Below, piece after piece: positions 1 through 8,891 of a DNA stretch of 33,363 nucleotides. The notes beneath the pieces were generated by a model. The model was not told the DNA's origin, made no database searches, and was given only the letters and a program-made list of their open reading frames with translations. The translations under genes and the position numbers were made by a program. The DNA comes from an uncultured Bacilli bacterium (GTDB lineage Bacteria > Bacillota_I > Bacilli_A > RF39 > UBA660), in contig CANRGA010000010.1 of NCBI GenBank assembly GCA_947630055.1, positions 1 through 33,363 of the forward strand, in the 5' to 3' direction. Position 1 is the stretch's first letter, and every line of letters starts with the position of its first letter.

Positions 1-56
1 CCTGCTAAAATGCTTCTTCTAATTCTTGTTTCTCTTCCTAATTTTCTATATGCCAT
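1..56 (-). CDS. rplQ: Large ribosomal subunit protein L17 (bL17), 5' part only
   Basis: Partial gene: the ATG lies at 56-54 on the minus strand and the frame runs off the left edge of the window after 18 complete codons. The visible start, MAYRKLGRETRIRRSILAG, matches the N-terminus of bL17, a 50S protein near the peptide exit tunnel. It follows rpoA by six bases with an AAGGAG-type ribosome binding site overlapping the rpoA stop, as in the usual end of the alpha operon (rpsM-rpsK-rpoA-rplQ). Identity rests on the N-terminal signature plus position; nothing can be said about the C-terminus. Confidence 0.9.
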   Translation of the reverse strand, partial: MAYRKLGRETRIRRSILA

Positions 57-62
57 AATCCA

Positions 63-1010
63 TTACTCCTTAAATGTAAGTCCTAAATCAGCAACTTTAT
101 CTAGTACTTCTTTTAGACTCTTCTTTCCTAAATTTCTAATCTTAGTAACTTCAACTTCTCTTTTTTCTACTAAGTCTTGAACAGTATGAATTCCTGCTCT
201 TTTTAAGCAATTATATGCTCTAACACTAAATTCAACTTCTTCAATTGGTGTTTCTAGAGTTTTAGTAATTGTATCAACCTTTTTCTCTTGCATCATACCA
301 GAGAAATCAGCAATTGAATTTAAATCAGTAATAATATTGAAATGTTCAACTAATATTTTAGCTGCTAGAGCTAATGCTTCTTCTGGAGTCATACTACCAT
401 TAGTAGTAACTTCCATAATTAATTTATCATAATTTTCATTTTGACCAACACGAGTATCAACTACATCATATTTAACAAGTTCAATTGGTGAATATGATGA
501 ATCAATAGCGATTGTACCAACTGATGCATCTTCTAATCTTTTTTTGTTTTCTTTAGCATCAACATAACCACGACCATTTTCAACAGTCATTTCAATGTTA
601 ATTTTGCCACCCTTTACAAGGTTACAAATAACTAAATCACCATTAATAATTTCAACATCAGCATCATGTTCAATCATACTAGCAGTAACAGGGCCTTCGC
701 TATCAGCATAAACTCTGATTACTTTTTTATCTTCAGTATGATTTTTAACAACTAAGTTTTTAATTGCTAGTACTATACCAGTAACATCTTCAACGACACC
801 CTCTATTTTTTGAAATTCGTGTAAAACACCATCAATTTTGATGCTAGTAACAGCACTTCCAGGTAAGCTTGATAATAATACTCTTCTTAAAGCATTACCA
901 ATAGTAGTACCAAATCCTCTTTCTAATGGATCTAATTCAAATTTGCCAAAGTGATTGCTTTCTTGATATTCAGTAATTTTGTATTCCGGTTTTTCAAATT
1001 TTATCATCAT
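63..1010 (-). CDS. rpoA: DNA-directed RNA polymerase subunit alpha
   Basis: 315 aa, the normal size for the alpha subunit, which dimerises to scaffold beta and beta' and contacts upstream promoter DNA. The N-terminal assembly domain (about residues 1-230) carries the conserved stretch around LERGFGTTIGNALRRVLL. The C-terminal domain (about 255-315) has the helix-hairpin-helix region SVRAYNCLKRAGI...NLGKKSLKEV that binds UP elements and activators. Two consecutive ATG codons begin the frame; an AAAGGA ribosome binding site lies seven bases before the first, so I keep the first. Lies between rpsK and rplQ in the alpha operon. Confidence 0.98.
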   Translation of the reverse strand: MMIKFEKPEYKITEYQESNHFGKFELDPLERGFGTTIGNALRRVLLSSLPGSAVTSIKIDGVLHEFQKIEGVVEDVTGIVLAIKNLVVKNHTEDKKVIRVYADSEGPVTASMIEHDADVEIINGDLVICNLVKGGKINIEMTVENGRGYVDAKENKKRLEDASVGTIAIDSSYSPIELVKYDVVDTRVGQNENYDKLIMEVTTNGSMTPEEALALAAKILVEHFNIITDLNSIADFSGMMQEKKVDTITKTLETPIEEVEFSVRAYNCLKRAGIHTVQDLVEKREVEVTKIRNLGKKSLKEVLDKVADLGLTFKE

Positions 1011-1030
1011 ACAATATTCCTTTCTTTTAT

Positions 1031-1414
1031 CTAATTTCTAGGTCTCTTTGGTGGACGACAACCATTGTGTGGTACTGGTGTTTCATCAATAATGCTTGTA
1101 ACTTCTAGACCAGCACTTTGAAGTGAACGAATTGCGTTTTCTCTTCCTGGTGCTAAACCTTTAACATGTACTTCTACTTTTTGAACTCCTTGTTCAATTG
1201 CTGCAGCAGCTGCTGCTTCAGCAGTAAGACCTGCTGCATAAGGAGTTTTCTTTTTACTACCAAGATATCCTATTCTTCCAGCACTTGACCAACTTATGGC
1301 ATTACCATCTTTATCAGATATAGTAACTATGGTGTTGTTATAAGTAGCGTGAATATGTGCAACGGCTTCTGGAATATTCTTTTTAACTTTTCTTTTTCTT
1401 CTATTATATGCCAT
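1031..1414 (-). CDS. rpsK: Small ribosomal subunit protein S11 (uS11)
   Basis: 127 aa, full length. uS11 sits on the 30S platform and helps form the mRNA channel near the E site. Conserved signatures include [15 protein letters not shown] near the N-terminus, the alanine-rich [16 protein letters not shown] stretch, and the basic C-terminal [14 protein letters not shown] type ending (here [14 protein letters not shown]). It lies between rpsM and rpoA with a 10-base gap after rpsM, in standard alpha-operon order. Confidence 0.98.
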   Translation of the reverse strand: MAYNRRKRKVKKNIPEAVAHIHATYNNTIVTISDKDGNAISWSSAGRIGYLGSKKKTPYAAGLTAEAAAAAAIEQGVQKVEVHVKGLAPGRENAIRSLQSAGLEVTSIIDETPVPHNGCRPPKRPRN

Positions 1415-1424
1415 ATATTATCCC

Positions 1425-1799
1425 CTACTTTCCTACCTTTTTCTTATTAGCCACAACTTTACCTTTACCTTTACGAGTTCTTGCATTACGACTAGTTCTT
1501 TGACCTCTTACAGGTAAGCCTTTCTTGTGTCTAACACCTTCATAACAATTAATTTCCATTTTGTTTTTAATGTTCATTTGAACATCACGTCTTAAATCAC
1601 CTTCAACTACATATTTATCTACTTCTTTACGTAGAGCAGTGATTTCGTCATCTGTTAAATCTTTAACTTTTTTGCTTGGATCAACTTTAGCATCAAGACA
1701 AATTGTTTTTGCTAAAGGACGACCAATACCATAAATAGCTGTAAGACCGATACAAGTATGTTTTTCATTTGGTAATTCAATATTTTTAATTCTTGCCAT
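1425..1799 (-). CDS. rpsM: Small ribosomal subunit protein S13 (uS13)
   Basis: 124 aa, full length. uS13 is in the 30S head and forms intersubunit bridges with L5 and 23S rRNA. The N-terminal [13 protein letters not shown] region and the basic C-terminal tail [19 protein letters not shown] are diagnostic. It follows rpmJ by 10 bases and precedes rpsK, in the conserved order. Confidence 0.98.
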   Translation of the reverse strand: MARIKNIELPNEKHTCIGLTAIYGIGRPLAKTICLDAKVDPSKKVKDLTDDEITALRKEVDKYVVEGDLRRDVQMNIKNKMEINCYEGVRHKKGLPVRGQRTSRNARTRKGKGKVVANKKKVGK

Positions 1800-1809
1800 T
1801 TAAATCCTC

Positions 1810-1923
1810 CTAACCTTGAACTTGCTTATGTTTAGGGTTATCACAAATAACCATAACTTTGCCGTTTCTTCTAATTATTTTACATTTTTTGCATATCTTT
1901 TTTACTGATGGTCTAACTTTCAT
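1810..1923 (-). CDS. rpmJ: Large ribosomal subunit protein L36 (bL36), zinc-binding form
   Basis: A 37-codon gene read directly from the sequence: ATG at 1923-1921, stop TAG at 1812-1810. The product starts [19 protein letters not shown] and ends [11 protein letters not shown]. The C-x2-C ... C-x4-H arrangement is the zinc ribbon of the ancestral C+ form of bL36, which stabilises 23S rRNA near the peptidyl transferase region. It sits between infA and rpsM exactly where it is expected. A GGAGAG-type site precedes the start. Confidence 0.96.
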   Translation of the reverse strand: MKVRPSVKKICKKCKIIRRNGKVMVICDNPKHKQVQG

Positions 1924-1935
1924 ATCAATACTCTC

Positions 1936-2196
1936 CTATCTTTTATTCCATGTTATTATCCCACGTGTTAAATCATAAGGCGATAATTGTACTGTAACGG
2001 TATCACCTGGTAGAATACGTATCATATTAATGCGCATTTTACCAGAAACGTAGGCTTTTACAGTATGGCCATTAGGTAGTTCAACTAAATAATCTGACCC
2101 CTTTAATACTTCAATGACCTTGCCTTCAACTTCAATTTTATCATTCTTTTTAGATTCTGCCAAATTCTTATGTTTATCTTTTTTCGAATCTGCCAT
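1936..2196 (-). CDS. infA: Translation initiation factor IF-1 with a lysine-rich N-terminal extension
   Basis: 86 aa; the family is usually about 72 aa. The S1/OB-fold body starts near residue 20 ([14 protein letters not shown]) and contains the hallmark [18 protein letters not shown] and [15 protein letters not shown]-1 occupies the A site of the 30S subunit during initiation. The first ~18 residues ([18 protein letters not shown]) form an extra charged, lysine-rich leader with no alternative Met start, so it appears to be translated. The start codon directly abuts the map stop codon (2197). Located between map and rpmJ as in other Firmicutes. Confidence 0.97.
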   Translation of the reverse strand: MADSKKDKHKNLAESKKNDKIEVEGKVIEVLKGSDYLVELPNGHTVKAYVSGKMRINMIRILPGDTVTVQLSPYDLTRGIITWNKR

Positions 2197-2967
2197 TTAT
2201 TCACTCTCCCTTTCGCTATCTTCCATATTACCTGTTAAGATAACATATCCTTCTTTTGTAACTAAAACTGTGTGTTCAAAATGGGCACTAGGAAGTCCAT
2301 CATCGGTTCTTATTGTCCACTCATCATCTTCCATATAAATATGTCTAGTACCAAGATTTAACATTGGTTCAACAGCGATGACCATTCCACTTTTAAGTCT
2401 TGTATTATCATTTGTGTAGTAATTAGGAACATCTGGATCTTCATGAACACTCGTACCAACCCCATGACCAACAAGTTCTCTTACTACGCCAAGGTGATGT
2501 ATTTTAGCAAAATTTTCAATTTTCTTGCCAATTTCACTTATTTTAACACCATCTTTAATAACACTCAAGCCTTCATATAGTGATTTTTTAGTATTTTCTA
2601 CTAAATCTTCTATTTCTTTTGATGCACTACCAACGATGTAAGTATTCGCGGAATCTGAATGATAACCTTTATAACAAACGCCAATGTCGATAGATACAAC
2701 ATCTCCTTCTTTAATTTTTCTTTTGGAAGGTATGCCATGTACTACTTCGTCATTAACGGAAACACAGATACTTGCTGGGTATCCTTCAAAATTTAGAAAT
2801 GAAGGAGTACAATCATGCGCTAGGATAAACTTATAAGCAATATCATTTAAAGCTTTAGTACTAATACCTGGCTTAATGTTTTTTGCTACTTCCAAATGCG
2901 TAAGATAATTTATATACCCAGCATGTCTCATTAATTCAATTTCTCTATCACTTTTTAAACTAATCAT
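2197..2967 (-). CDS. map: Type I methionine aminopeptidase
   Basis: 256 aa, normal for bacterial type I MetAP, a cytosolic metalloenzyme that removes the initiator Met. Conserved pieces include the substrate-side histidine region PSICVSVNDEVVHGIP, metal-binding Asp residues in SIDIGVCYKGYHSDSANTY, the His of ELVGHGVGTSVHEDP, and the Glu residues in AVEPML and FEHTVLVT. The ATG overlaps the TGA stop of adk as ATGA, implying translational coupling. The secY-adk-map-infA order is standard. Confidence 0.97.
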   Translation of the reverse strand: MISLKSDREIELMRHAGYINYLTHLEVAKNIKPGISTKALNDIAYKFILAHDCTPSFLNFEGYPASICVSVNDEVVHGIPSKRKIKEGDVVSIDIGVCYKGYHSDSANTYIVGSASKEIEDLVENTKKSLYEGLSVIKDGVKISEIGKKIENFAKIHHLGVVRELVGHGVGTSVHEDPDVPNYYTNDNTRLKSGMVIAVEPMLNLGTRHIYMEDDEWTIRTDDGLPSAHFEHTVLVTKEGYVILTGNMEDSERESE

Positions 2968-3602
2968 TTTAAAATTTCCTTAATCTTATCTGTTATTTCT
3001 TCATTTGATGCTAGGGCATCAATGATATGTAATTTATTTTTATTTTCATAATATTCTTTTATTGGTTTAGTATTATTAATAAATGTTTCAAATCTAACTT
3101 TAAAAGATTCTTCATTATCATCACATCTTTTAGTTAATTCCTCGCCACACTTATCACAAATACCTTCTTTCTTTGGTGCTAAATTCTTATAATAGATATT
3201 ATAAGATGCGCCACAAGAACATGTAAGACGTCCAAGTGCTCTTTTTAATGCTTCCTCAAATGGTAAATCTAAATAAATAACTTCATAATTATTTAAATTT
3301 AATTCTTGTAATAAATTATCTAAAGATTCAGCTTGAGTTAGGGTTCTTGGATAACCATCTAAGATAAATGGTTTAGTAATATTATCTAGTTTATTTTTAA
3401 TAAGTTCATAAACTAATTCATCACTAACTAAATTACCTTTATCGATGATTTCTTTTATTTCCATACCTAACTTACTACCACTAGATATTTCTTCTCTTAA
3501 CATATCACCGGTAGAAATATGGATATATCCTAAATCTTCTAATCTACTACTTTGAGTTCCCTTTCCTGCTGCAGGGGGCGCAATAAAAATCACACTTTTC
3601 AT
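2964..3602 (-). CDS. adk: Adenylate kinase with zinc-finger LID
   Basis: 212 aa. Catalyses ATP + AMP = 2 ADP. The P-loop reads APPAAGKGTQ (residues 8-17) instead of the usual G-x-PGAGKGTQ; it still fits the broad [AG]-x4-GK[ST] pattern. The NMP-binding ISTGDMLR and DGYPRT motifs are present. The LID domain carries a zinc-type Cys set CSCG ... CDKCGE, with C-x-C as the first pair instead of the usual C-x2-C. It overlaps the first base of the secY stop region upstream and ends in TGA within the map start (ATGA). Confidence 0.97.
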   Translation of the reverse strand: MKSVIFIAPPAAGKGTQSSRLEDLGYIHISTGDMLREEISSGSKLGMEIKEIIDKGNLVSDELVYELIKNKLDNITKPFILDGYPRTLTQAESLDNLLQELNLNNYEVIYLDLPFEEALKRALGRLTCSCGASYNIYYKNLAPKKEGICDKCGEELTKRCDDNEESFKVRFETFINNTKPIKEYYENKNKLHIIDALASNEEITDKIKEILK

Positions 3603-4867
3603 TATCTTATCCTTCTTCTTTTTTCTTTATAACTTCTTGCAAGTAAACTACTTTCCATTTGTTTATAAGTTTCAATTGCAACTCCAACTACGATAAGTAA
3701 ACCAGTTCCTCCGATAGTAACTGTACTAGGAAGAGATGTGAATTTACTTATAAGTACGGGTAGTATTGCTATAACCATTAAGAATATACTACCAACTATA
3801 GTTAGTTTACCAATAGATGAACTTATATATTTTGATGTATCTTCACCGGGTCTAACTCCTGGAATATAGCCTCCTCTTTCATTTAAGTTTTTACTCATTT
3901 CTTCTGGATTCATTATCATAAATGTATAGAAGTATCCAAAGAAAATAATTAATATTAAATATAATATAATTCCGGTATTAGATGTATAAACAATATAATT
4001 ATTTATAAATTCCATTGCTTTTTCATTACCAGTTAAGGCTACTATTGTTGATGGTATTGTTAATAATATTTGAGCAAATATTACGGGAATAACACCAGCA
4101 GCATTAATTTTAATTGGTAAGAAACTTTGTTGGGCACCATAAGCAGAAGTAGTTCTATTGGCATATTGTATAGGTATTCTTCTTTCAGCAAGTTGAATAT
4201 AAATAATACCAACTAATACTAAAATATATACTAAGATGAATACGACAAATAAACTAATTCCTACCCATAGAGTGTAATCACTATTGATAAATCCATTGTA
4301 AGCTCCAACAAATATTCTTGGCATACTTTGGATAATACCAGCCATGATTATCATTGATGAACCATTACCAATACCTTTTCTCGTAATTTCATCACCTAGC
4401 CATAAACAGAATGATGTACCAGCAGTCATAACTAAAGCTGTTTTAATCATATCCATTGTACCTAGTGATGATTTCATATAGAATAGACATAAAGCATAGG
4501 CTTGCGCAAAAGCAAGTATTATTGCTAAATATCTAGTTATTTTATTAATTTTTTGTCTACCAACATATCCTTGATCTTTTAATTCTTTGAAATATGGAAT
4601 AATATCCATTTGTAATAATTGCGTAATGATGGATGCAGTAATGTAAGGAGAAACTCCTAGAGCAAAGATGGAGAAGTTTTGTAAACCACCACCACTCATT
4701 AAGTTAAATATTTCTAAGAATCCTAAATCTTGATAGATTTTAGATGCCCAAGGAATAGTAACTGTTGTGCCTAGACAAAATATTCCTAAACATAGAAGTG
4801 TAAAATAAATTCTATGTCTTAAATCTTTATTGGATTTACTAAATAATTGGGAAAACCCACGAAACAT
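3602..4867 (-). CDS. secY: Preprotein translocase subunit SecY
   Basis: 421 aa with about ten hydrophobic segments, the channel-forming subunit of SecYEG in the cytoplasmic membrane. Family signatures include ALGVSPYITASIITQLLQ (TM2 region), GIGNGSSMIIMAGI, and the cytosolic loops with ERRIPIQYANRT and the NLNERGGYIPGVRPGEDT stretch. It lies directly after rplO (adjacent stop and start) and one base overlaps the adk start, in the usual spc operon position. It would export the secreted proteins encoded elsewhere in the window. Confidence 0.98.
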   Translation of the reverse strand: MFRGFSQLFSKSNKDLRHRIYFTLLCLGIFCLGTTVTIPWASKIYQDLGFLEIFNLMSGGGLQNFSIFALGVSPYITASIITQLLQMDIIPYFKELKDQGYVGRQKINKITRYLAIILAFAQAYALCLFYMKSSLGTMDMIKTALVMTAGTSFCLWLGDEITRKGIGNGSSMIIMAGIIQSMPRIFVGAYNGFINSDYTLWVGISLFVVFILVYILVLVGIIYIQLAERRIPIQYANRTTSAYGAQQSFLPIKINAAGVIPVIFAQILLTIPSTIVALTGNEKAMEFINNYIVYTSNTGIILYLILIIFFGYFYTFMIMNPEEMSKNLNERGGYIPGVRPGEDTSKYISSSIGKLTIVGSIFLMVIAILPVLISKFTSLPSTVTIGGTGLLIVVGVAIETYKQMESSLLARSYKEKRRRIR

Positions 4868-5311
4868 CTAAATCACCTCGGCTTTGCCACCGGCTTCTTC
4901 AATTTTAGTTACAGCTTTAGAAGAAAATCTTTGTGCTTTAATATTAAGTTTTTTCTCTAAAGTACCAGTAGCTAAAACTTTAATTCCAGCCAAGCTTTTT
5001 TTAATTATTCCTCTTTCTTTTAAAATTTCTGGTGTTACAACATCACCATCTTTGAAGAAATTATTTAAATCACTAAGATTAATTGTTGCATATTCAACTC
5101 TAAATCTTTTGTTATTAAATCCTCTTTTAGGAATTCTTCTATATAATGGAGATTGTCCACCTTGGAACCATGCAGGAATAGAAGCACCACTTCTAGACTT
5201 TTGACCATTTTCACCACGAGTAGCAGTTTTACCCATACCTGATCCTGGTCCTCTTCCTACTCTTTTTATTCCTTTAGTTTCTTTAGATTTTGGTAAATTT
5301 TCTAGTCTCAT
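4868..5311 (-). CDS. rplO: Large ribosomal subunit protein L15 (uL15)
   Basis: 147 aa, full length. The N-terminal glycine-rich RVGRGPGSGMGKTATRGENG segment is the signature of uL15, which threads into 23S rRNA during late 50S assembly. The start ATG overlaps the rpsE stop codon by one base (TAATG), so no rpmD (L30) gene lies between S5 and L15, unlike in most bacteria. Confidence 0.98.
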   Translation of the reverse strand: MRLENLPKSKETKGIKRVGRGPGSGMGKTATRGENGQKSRSGASIPAWFQGGQSPLYRRIPKRGFNNKRFRVEYATINLSDLNNFFKDGDVVTPEILKERGIIKKSLAGIKVLATGTLEKKLNIKAQRFSSKAVTKIEEAGGKAEVI

Positions 5312-5829
5312 TATAATTCCTCCACTTTCTTGCCACGAAGTTCTGCAATATGTTCTGGAGTTCTTTGAGCTTGTAAACCTTTAAGAGTTGCTTTAGCAAC
5401 ATTGATTTGCGTATTAGCTCCTAAACTTTTCGCAACGATATCTTTAACACCAGCTAGTTCTAGTACAGCTCTTGCTGCACCACCAGCAATAATTCCACGA
5501 CCTTCTTTAGCAGGTTTAATTAGTACAACACTACGACCAACTTTACCAGTCTCTTCATGTGGAATTGTTCTATTATCGATTAAAGATATTCTTACAACAT
5601 TTTTATTGGCAGCTTGAATAGCCTTTTTAATTGCTTCAGAAACTTCATTAGATTTGCCAGTACCAATTCCTACTAAACCTTTTCTGTTACCAACAGCAAC
5701 ATCTGCTTTAAAACGGAAATGTCTACCACCTTTAGTAACTTTTGTTACCTTAGATATAGAGATAACTTTTTCTTCTAATAAGTTTTTCTTCGCATCATTA
5801 TTTTTACGATTAAACGGTTTCTTTTCCAT
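5311..5829 (-). CDS. rpsE: Small ribosomal subunit protein S5 (uS5)
   Basis: 172 aa. uS5 lines the 30S mRNA entry site and affects decoding fidelity. The N-terminal double-stranded-RNA-binding-like part contains [19 protein letters not shown]; the C-terminal part has [13 protein letters not shown] and [10 protein letters not shown]. Its stop codon overlaps the rplO start by one base; rpmD, which normally follows, is absent. A nine-base gap separates it from rplR upstream. Confidence 0.98.
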   Translation of the reverse strand: MEKKPFNRKNNDAKKNLLEEKVISISKVTKVTKGGRHFRFKADVAVGNRKGLVGIGTGKSNEVSEAIKKAIQAANKNVVRISLIDNRTIPHEETGKVGRSVVLIKPAKEGRGIIAGGAARAVLELAGVKDIVAKSLGANTQINVAKATLKGLQAQRTPEHIAELRGKKVEEL

Positions 5830-5838
5830 GCTTCCTCC

Positions 5839-6195
5839 TTATATCTCTAATCCTGCTTCTCTAGCAGCATCTGCTAGAGCGCTTACACGACCATGATATA
5901 AGTAACCACCACGGTCAAAAACTACTTTATTAATTTTTGCTTTTTTACATTTTTCAGCAATATCTTTACCTACTAATTTAGCAGCTTCAATATTACCACC
6001 ATTAGCTATTTTTAAACTACGGCTTGAAGATGATACTAGTGTTGTTCCAGTTACATCATCAATTACTTGAGCGTAAATTTCAGAATTGGAACGAAATACA
6101 TTAAGTCTTGGCATTTCTTTAGTACCATTTATATTTTTTCTAACTCTTGTATGTCTTATTTTACGAAGAGTATTTCTAGATTCTTTTTTTATCAT
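5839..6195 (-). CDS. rplR: Large ribosomal subunit protein L18 (uL18)
   Basis: 118 aa, full length. uL18 binds 5S rRNA with L5 in the central protuberance. The basic N-terminus ([16 protein letters not shown]), the central [18 protein letters not shown] and the C-terminal [20 protein letters not shown] are all family signatures. Lies between rplF and rpsE in standard spc order. Confidence 0.98.
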   Translation of the reverse strand: MIKKESRNTLRKIRHTRVRKNINGTKEMPRLNVFRSNSEIYAQVIDDVTGTTLVSSSSRSLKIANGGNIEAAKLVGKDIAEKCKKAKINKVVFDRGGYLYHGRVSALADAAREAGLEI

Positions 6196-6206
6196 ATTTT
6201 ACCTCC

Positions 6207-6743
6207 TTAAGCCGCTTTCTTTCCTTCTTTACGACGAACATATTCATCTTTATAACGAATACCTTTACCTTTATATGGTTCAGGTTCTCTTATCTTACGA
6301 ACATTAGCCGCAAATTCAGAAACTTTTTGTTTATCAATACCTTTAATTGTTATTTCTGTATTACTTACTAGTTCTGCTTTTAGTCCTTCTGGAACTACTA
6401 CTTCAACTGGATGTGAGTAACCAGCATTAACAACTATTTTGTTTCCTTGAACATTGAAACGGTAACCAACACCGATAGCTTCTAATCCTTTTTCAAAACC
6501 TTTTGATACACCAATTAACATATTATTAATTAATGAATTAACAGTTCCTTGCATCATATTAGCAACTTTTGAAGGACTAACTTGTTTAGTTTTAACTGTA
6601 CCTTCTTCAACTACTACAGAAATTAAAGGATTAACATCTAGGGTAAGTTCACCTTTACTACCTTTAACTAATAACTTATTATCATCAATTGTAACAGTTA
6701 CACCTTCAGGTATATTTAATTTTCTTTCACCTATTCTACTCAT
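6207..6743 (-). CDS. rplF: Large ribosomal subunit protein L6 (uL6)
   Basis: 178 aa, normal length with two repeated L6 domains. The N-terminus MSRIGERKLNIPEGV and the C-terminal REPEPYKGKGIRYKDEYV are diagnostic. uL6 lies at the base of the L7/L12 stalk near the factor-binding site. It starts six bases after the rpsH stop. Confidence 0.98.
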   Translation of the reverse strand: MSRIGERKLNIPEGVTVTIDDNKLLVKGSKGELTLDVNPLISVVVEEGTVKTKQVSPSKVANMMQGTVNSLINNMLIGVSKGFEKGLEAIGVGYRFNVQGNKIVVNAGYSHPVEVVVPEGLKAELVSNTEITIKGIDKQKVSEFAANVRKIREPEPYKGKGIRYKDEYVRRKEGKKAA

Positions 6744-6749
6744 AATTAC

Positions 6750-7148
6750 TTACCAAATATAGGCAAGGACTTCGCCTCCTAACTTTTGGCTTCTTGCTTC
6801 TTTATCAGTCATTAGACCTTTAGAAGTAGAAATTATAGCAATACCTAAGCCGTTTAGAACACGAGGAACTTCATCAGCTTTAGCATATACTCTTAAACCA
6901 GATTTACTAATTCTTCTTAAGCCAGTAATAACTCTTTCTTTTTTAGCACCATATTTAAGAGTTAATGTTAAACTATCACCTTGGGTACTTTTTTCATATT
7001 TAAAATCTTCTATGTAACCTTCACGCTTTAATATTTCGGCAATACCTAAAGTCATTTTTGTACCAATTACAGTAACTTCAGGATATCTCATAATATTAGC
7101 ATTTCTTATACGAGTTAACATATCTGCTATTTTATCTTGTACAAACAT
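6750..7148 (-). CDS. rpsH: Small ribosomal subunit protein S8 (uS8)
   Basis: 132 aa from the ATG at 7148. The frame is open seven codons further (to 7169), but that ATG would overlap rpsN and has no ribosome binding site, whereas GGAGGAG sits six bases before the ATG at 7148 and [17 protein letters not shown] matches the family N-terminus. uS8 nucleates assembly of the 30S central domain; the C-terminal half has [20 protein letters not shown]. In several bacteria S8 also represses the spc operon; no such site was identified here. Confidence 0.97.
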   Translation of the reverse strand: MFVQDKIADMLTRIRNANIMRYPEVTVIGTKMTLGIAEILKREGYIEDFKYEKSTQGDSLTLTLKYGAKKERVITGLRRISKSGLRVYAKADEVPRVLNGLGIAIISTSKGLMTDKEARSQKLGGEVLAYIW

Positions 7149-7162
7149 ATTTGCTCCTCCTT

Positions 7163-7348
7163 CTACCAACTTGATTTCTTGACGCCAGGAATTTGACCTT
7201 TATTAGCTAATTCTCTAAAACAAATACGACATAATTTGAATTTAGATAAAACTGCATGTGGTCTTCCGCATCTTTCACATCTTGTATATTCTCTAGTCGA
7301 AAATTTTTGTTTACGACTATTTTTAACAACCATACTTTTCTTTGCCAT
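7163..7348 (-). CDS. rpsN: Small ribosomal subunit protein S14, zinc-binding type Z (uS14)
   Basis: 61 aa, the short zinc form of uS14, with C-x2-C (RCERCGRPH) and C-x2-C ([10 protein letters not shown]) pairs about 12 residues apart and the ending [11 protein letters not shown]. It sits in the 30S head near S3 and S10. The type-Z form is typical of Firmicutes and Mollicutes relatives. Located between rplE and rpsH. Confidence 0.98.
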   Translation of the reverse strand: MAKKSMVVKNSRKQKFSTREYTRCERCGRPHAVLSKFKLCRICFRELANKGQIPGVKKSSW

Positions 7349-7356
7349 AACTTCAC

Positions 7357-7896
7357 CTAACCTTTAAATGGCATTCCAAATGCCTTAAGTAATGCAAGTG
7401 CTTCTTCATTACTCTTTGCTGTTGTAACAAAGACGATATCCATTCCTCTAACTTTATAAACATTGTCATATTCAATTTCTGGGAAGATTAATTGTTCTTT
7501 AATTCCTAAAGTATAATTACCATTGCCATCAAAAGCATGAGCAGATATACCACGGAAATCACGAACTCTTGGTAAACCAATTTTAATTAATTTTTCCATA
7601 AAATTGTACATATTTTCACCTCTAAGTGTTACTTTAACACCAACAGGTTGACCTTCTCTTAATTTAAAGCCAGCGATTGATTTACGAGCATTTGTAATAA
7701 TTGGATGTTGACCTGTAATAAGTTCAAGATCTTTTTGGGCAGCTTCAATAAATTTAACATCATGACTACCTTCACCAACGCCCATATTAATAACAATTTT
7801 ATCTAGACGTGGAACTTGCATTATACTTTTATATGAAAATTCTTTCATTAAATCTTTTTTTATTGTCTTATCATATAGTTCTTTAAAATTACTCAT
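7357..7896 (-). CDS. rplE: Large ribosomal subunit protein L5 (uL5)
   Basis: 179 aa, full length. uL5 binds 5S rRNA and contacts S13 across the subunit interface. Signatures include [42 protein letters not shown] and the C-terminal [20 protein letters not shown]. Spaced eight bases from both neighbours' coding ends in the spc operon. Confidence 0.98.
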   Translation of the reverse strand: MSNFKELYDKTIKKDLMKEFSYKSIMQVPRLDKIVINMGVGEGSHDVKFIEAAQKDLELITGQHPIITNARKSIAGFKLREGQPVGVKVTLRGENMYNFMEKLIKIGLPRVRDFRGISAHAFDGNGNYTLGIKEQLIFPEIEYDNVYKVRGMDIVFVTTAKSNEEALALLKAFGMPFKG

Positions 7897-7904
7897 AAAT
7901 TCAC

Positions 7905-8246
7905 CTACTTACTAGCTTTCTTGGTAGTTTTCTTTTCAGTTGTTTTTTTAGTTTCTTTCTTAGTTGTCTTTGTTTCTTTTTCTTCTACCTTTTTAGTTTC
8001 TTTTTTAACTTCTTTTTTTGGTTTTTCATCCTTAACTAATTTAACATTAGAAATATGAATTGGCATTTCGATATCGAAAATACCACCTTTATCTTCATTA
8101 GTTCTAGGTTTTGTATGTCTTTTAGATATATTAATACCTTCAACAACAACTTTTTGGGCATTTTTAAATGTCTTTAAAACTTTACCAGTTTTGCCTTTAT
8201 CTTCACCAGCAATAACTATTACATTGTCATTTACTTTTATTTTCAT
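7905..8246 (-). CDS. rplX: Large ribosomal subunit protein L24 (uL24) with Lys/Thr-rich tail
   Basis: 113 aa. The KOW-containing N-terminal part ([20 protein letters not shown], then [13 protein letters not shown]) is clear up to about residue 74. The usual C-terminal part of uL24 is then not recognisable; instead about 40 residues rich in Lys, Thr and Glu follow (segments such as [18 protein letters not shown]). uL24 initiates 50S assembly and lies beside the exit tunnel opening. Position between rplN and rplE is standard. The tail is low complexity but has no frameshift and continues to a proper stop. Confidence 0.96.
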   Translation of the reverse strand: MKIKVNDNVIVIAGEDKGKTGKVLKTFKNAQKVVVEGINISKRHTKPRTNEDKGGIFDIEMPIHISNVKLVKDEKPKKEVKKETKKVEEKETKTTKKETKKTTEKKTTKKASK

Positions 8247-8254
8247 ATATCCTC

Positions 8255-8623
8255 CTATAAAACCTCAGGAGCTAAAGATACGATTTTCATATAATCTTTT
8301 TCTCTTAATTCTCTAGCTACTGGACCTAGTACTCTTGTACCAACTGGTGATTTATCATCTCTAATAATAACGCAAGCATTATCATCAAATTTGATATAAC
8401 TACCATCAGCACGACGAACACCTTCAACAGTTCTTACGATAACAGCTTTTACAACTTTACCTTTTGGCATATTACTATTAGGAATAGCTTTTTTAACAGT
8501 ACCAACAACAACATCACCAATGTTACCACTTCTAACTTTAGATCCGCCCAAAACTTTAATTACTAAAAGTTCACGAGCGCCTGTATTGTCAGCAACTTTT
8601 AATCTTGTTTCTTGACTAACCAT
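8255..8623 (-). CDS. rplN: Large ribosomal subunit protein L14 (uL14)
   Basis: 122 aa, the normal length. [20 protein letters not shown] and [19 protein letters not shown] are diagnostic of uL14, which contacts L19 and helix 44 of 16S rRNA and is the docking site of the silencing factor RsfS. Between rpsQ and rplX. Confidence 0.98.
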   Translation of the reverse strand: MVSQETRLKVADNTGARELLVIKVLGGSKVRSGNIGDVVVGTVKKAIPNSNMPKGKVVKAVIVRTVEGVRRADGSYIKFDDNACVIIRDDKSPVGTRVLGPVARELREKDYMKIVSLAPEVL

Positions 8624-8633
8624 AATATACCTC

Positions 8634-8891
8634 CTAAAGTACTACAGCTTTTTCTAAGACTTCAACTAATTCGTATTTCTTAGTTTTAGAAATAGGTTTA
8701 GTCATTCTTATTCTAACTGTATCTCCTATATTTGCTTTATTCTTTTCATCATGTGTTGCATATTTTTTAGAATATTTAACACGTTTATTATATAGTGGAT
8801 GACGCTTGTAAGTTTCAACTAAAACAGTGATAGTCTTATCATTTTTACTACTTACTACTTTTCCAACTAATTCTTGTACTCTTTTAGCCAT
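8634..8891 (-). CDS. rpsQ: Small ribosomal subunit protein S17 (uS17)
   Basis: 85 aa, normal length. The OB-fold protein uS17 binds the 5' domain of 16S rRNA. Signatures: [19 protein letters not shown], a [16 protein letters not shown] segment, and [20 protein letters not shown]. Its start overlaps the rpmC stop by one base. Confidence 0.98.
   Translation of the reverse strand: MAKRVQELVGKVVSSKNDKTITVLVETYKRHPLYNKRVKYSKKYATHDEKNKANIGDTVRIRMTKPISKTKKYELVEVLEKAVVL

Noticed and set aside
1957-1972. CACGTG core inside infA resembling a parS site
   Set aside because: Only about 10 of 16 positions match the parS consensus and the outer arms are not symmetrical; it is explained by the conserved IF-1 codons. 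No other parS candidate was seen.
7149-7169. Upstream ATG extension of rpsH by seven codons
   Set aside because: It overlaps rpsN, lacks a ribosome binding site, and actually contains the GGAGGAG that serves the downstream ATG.
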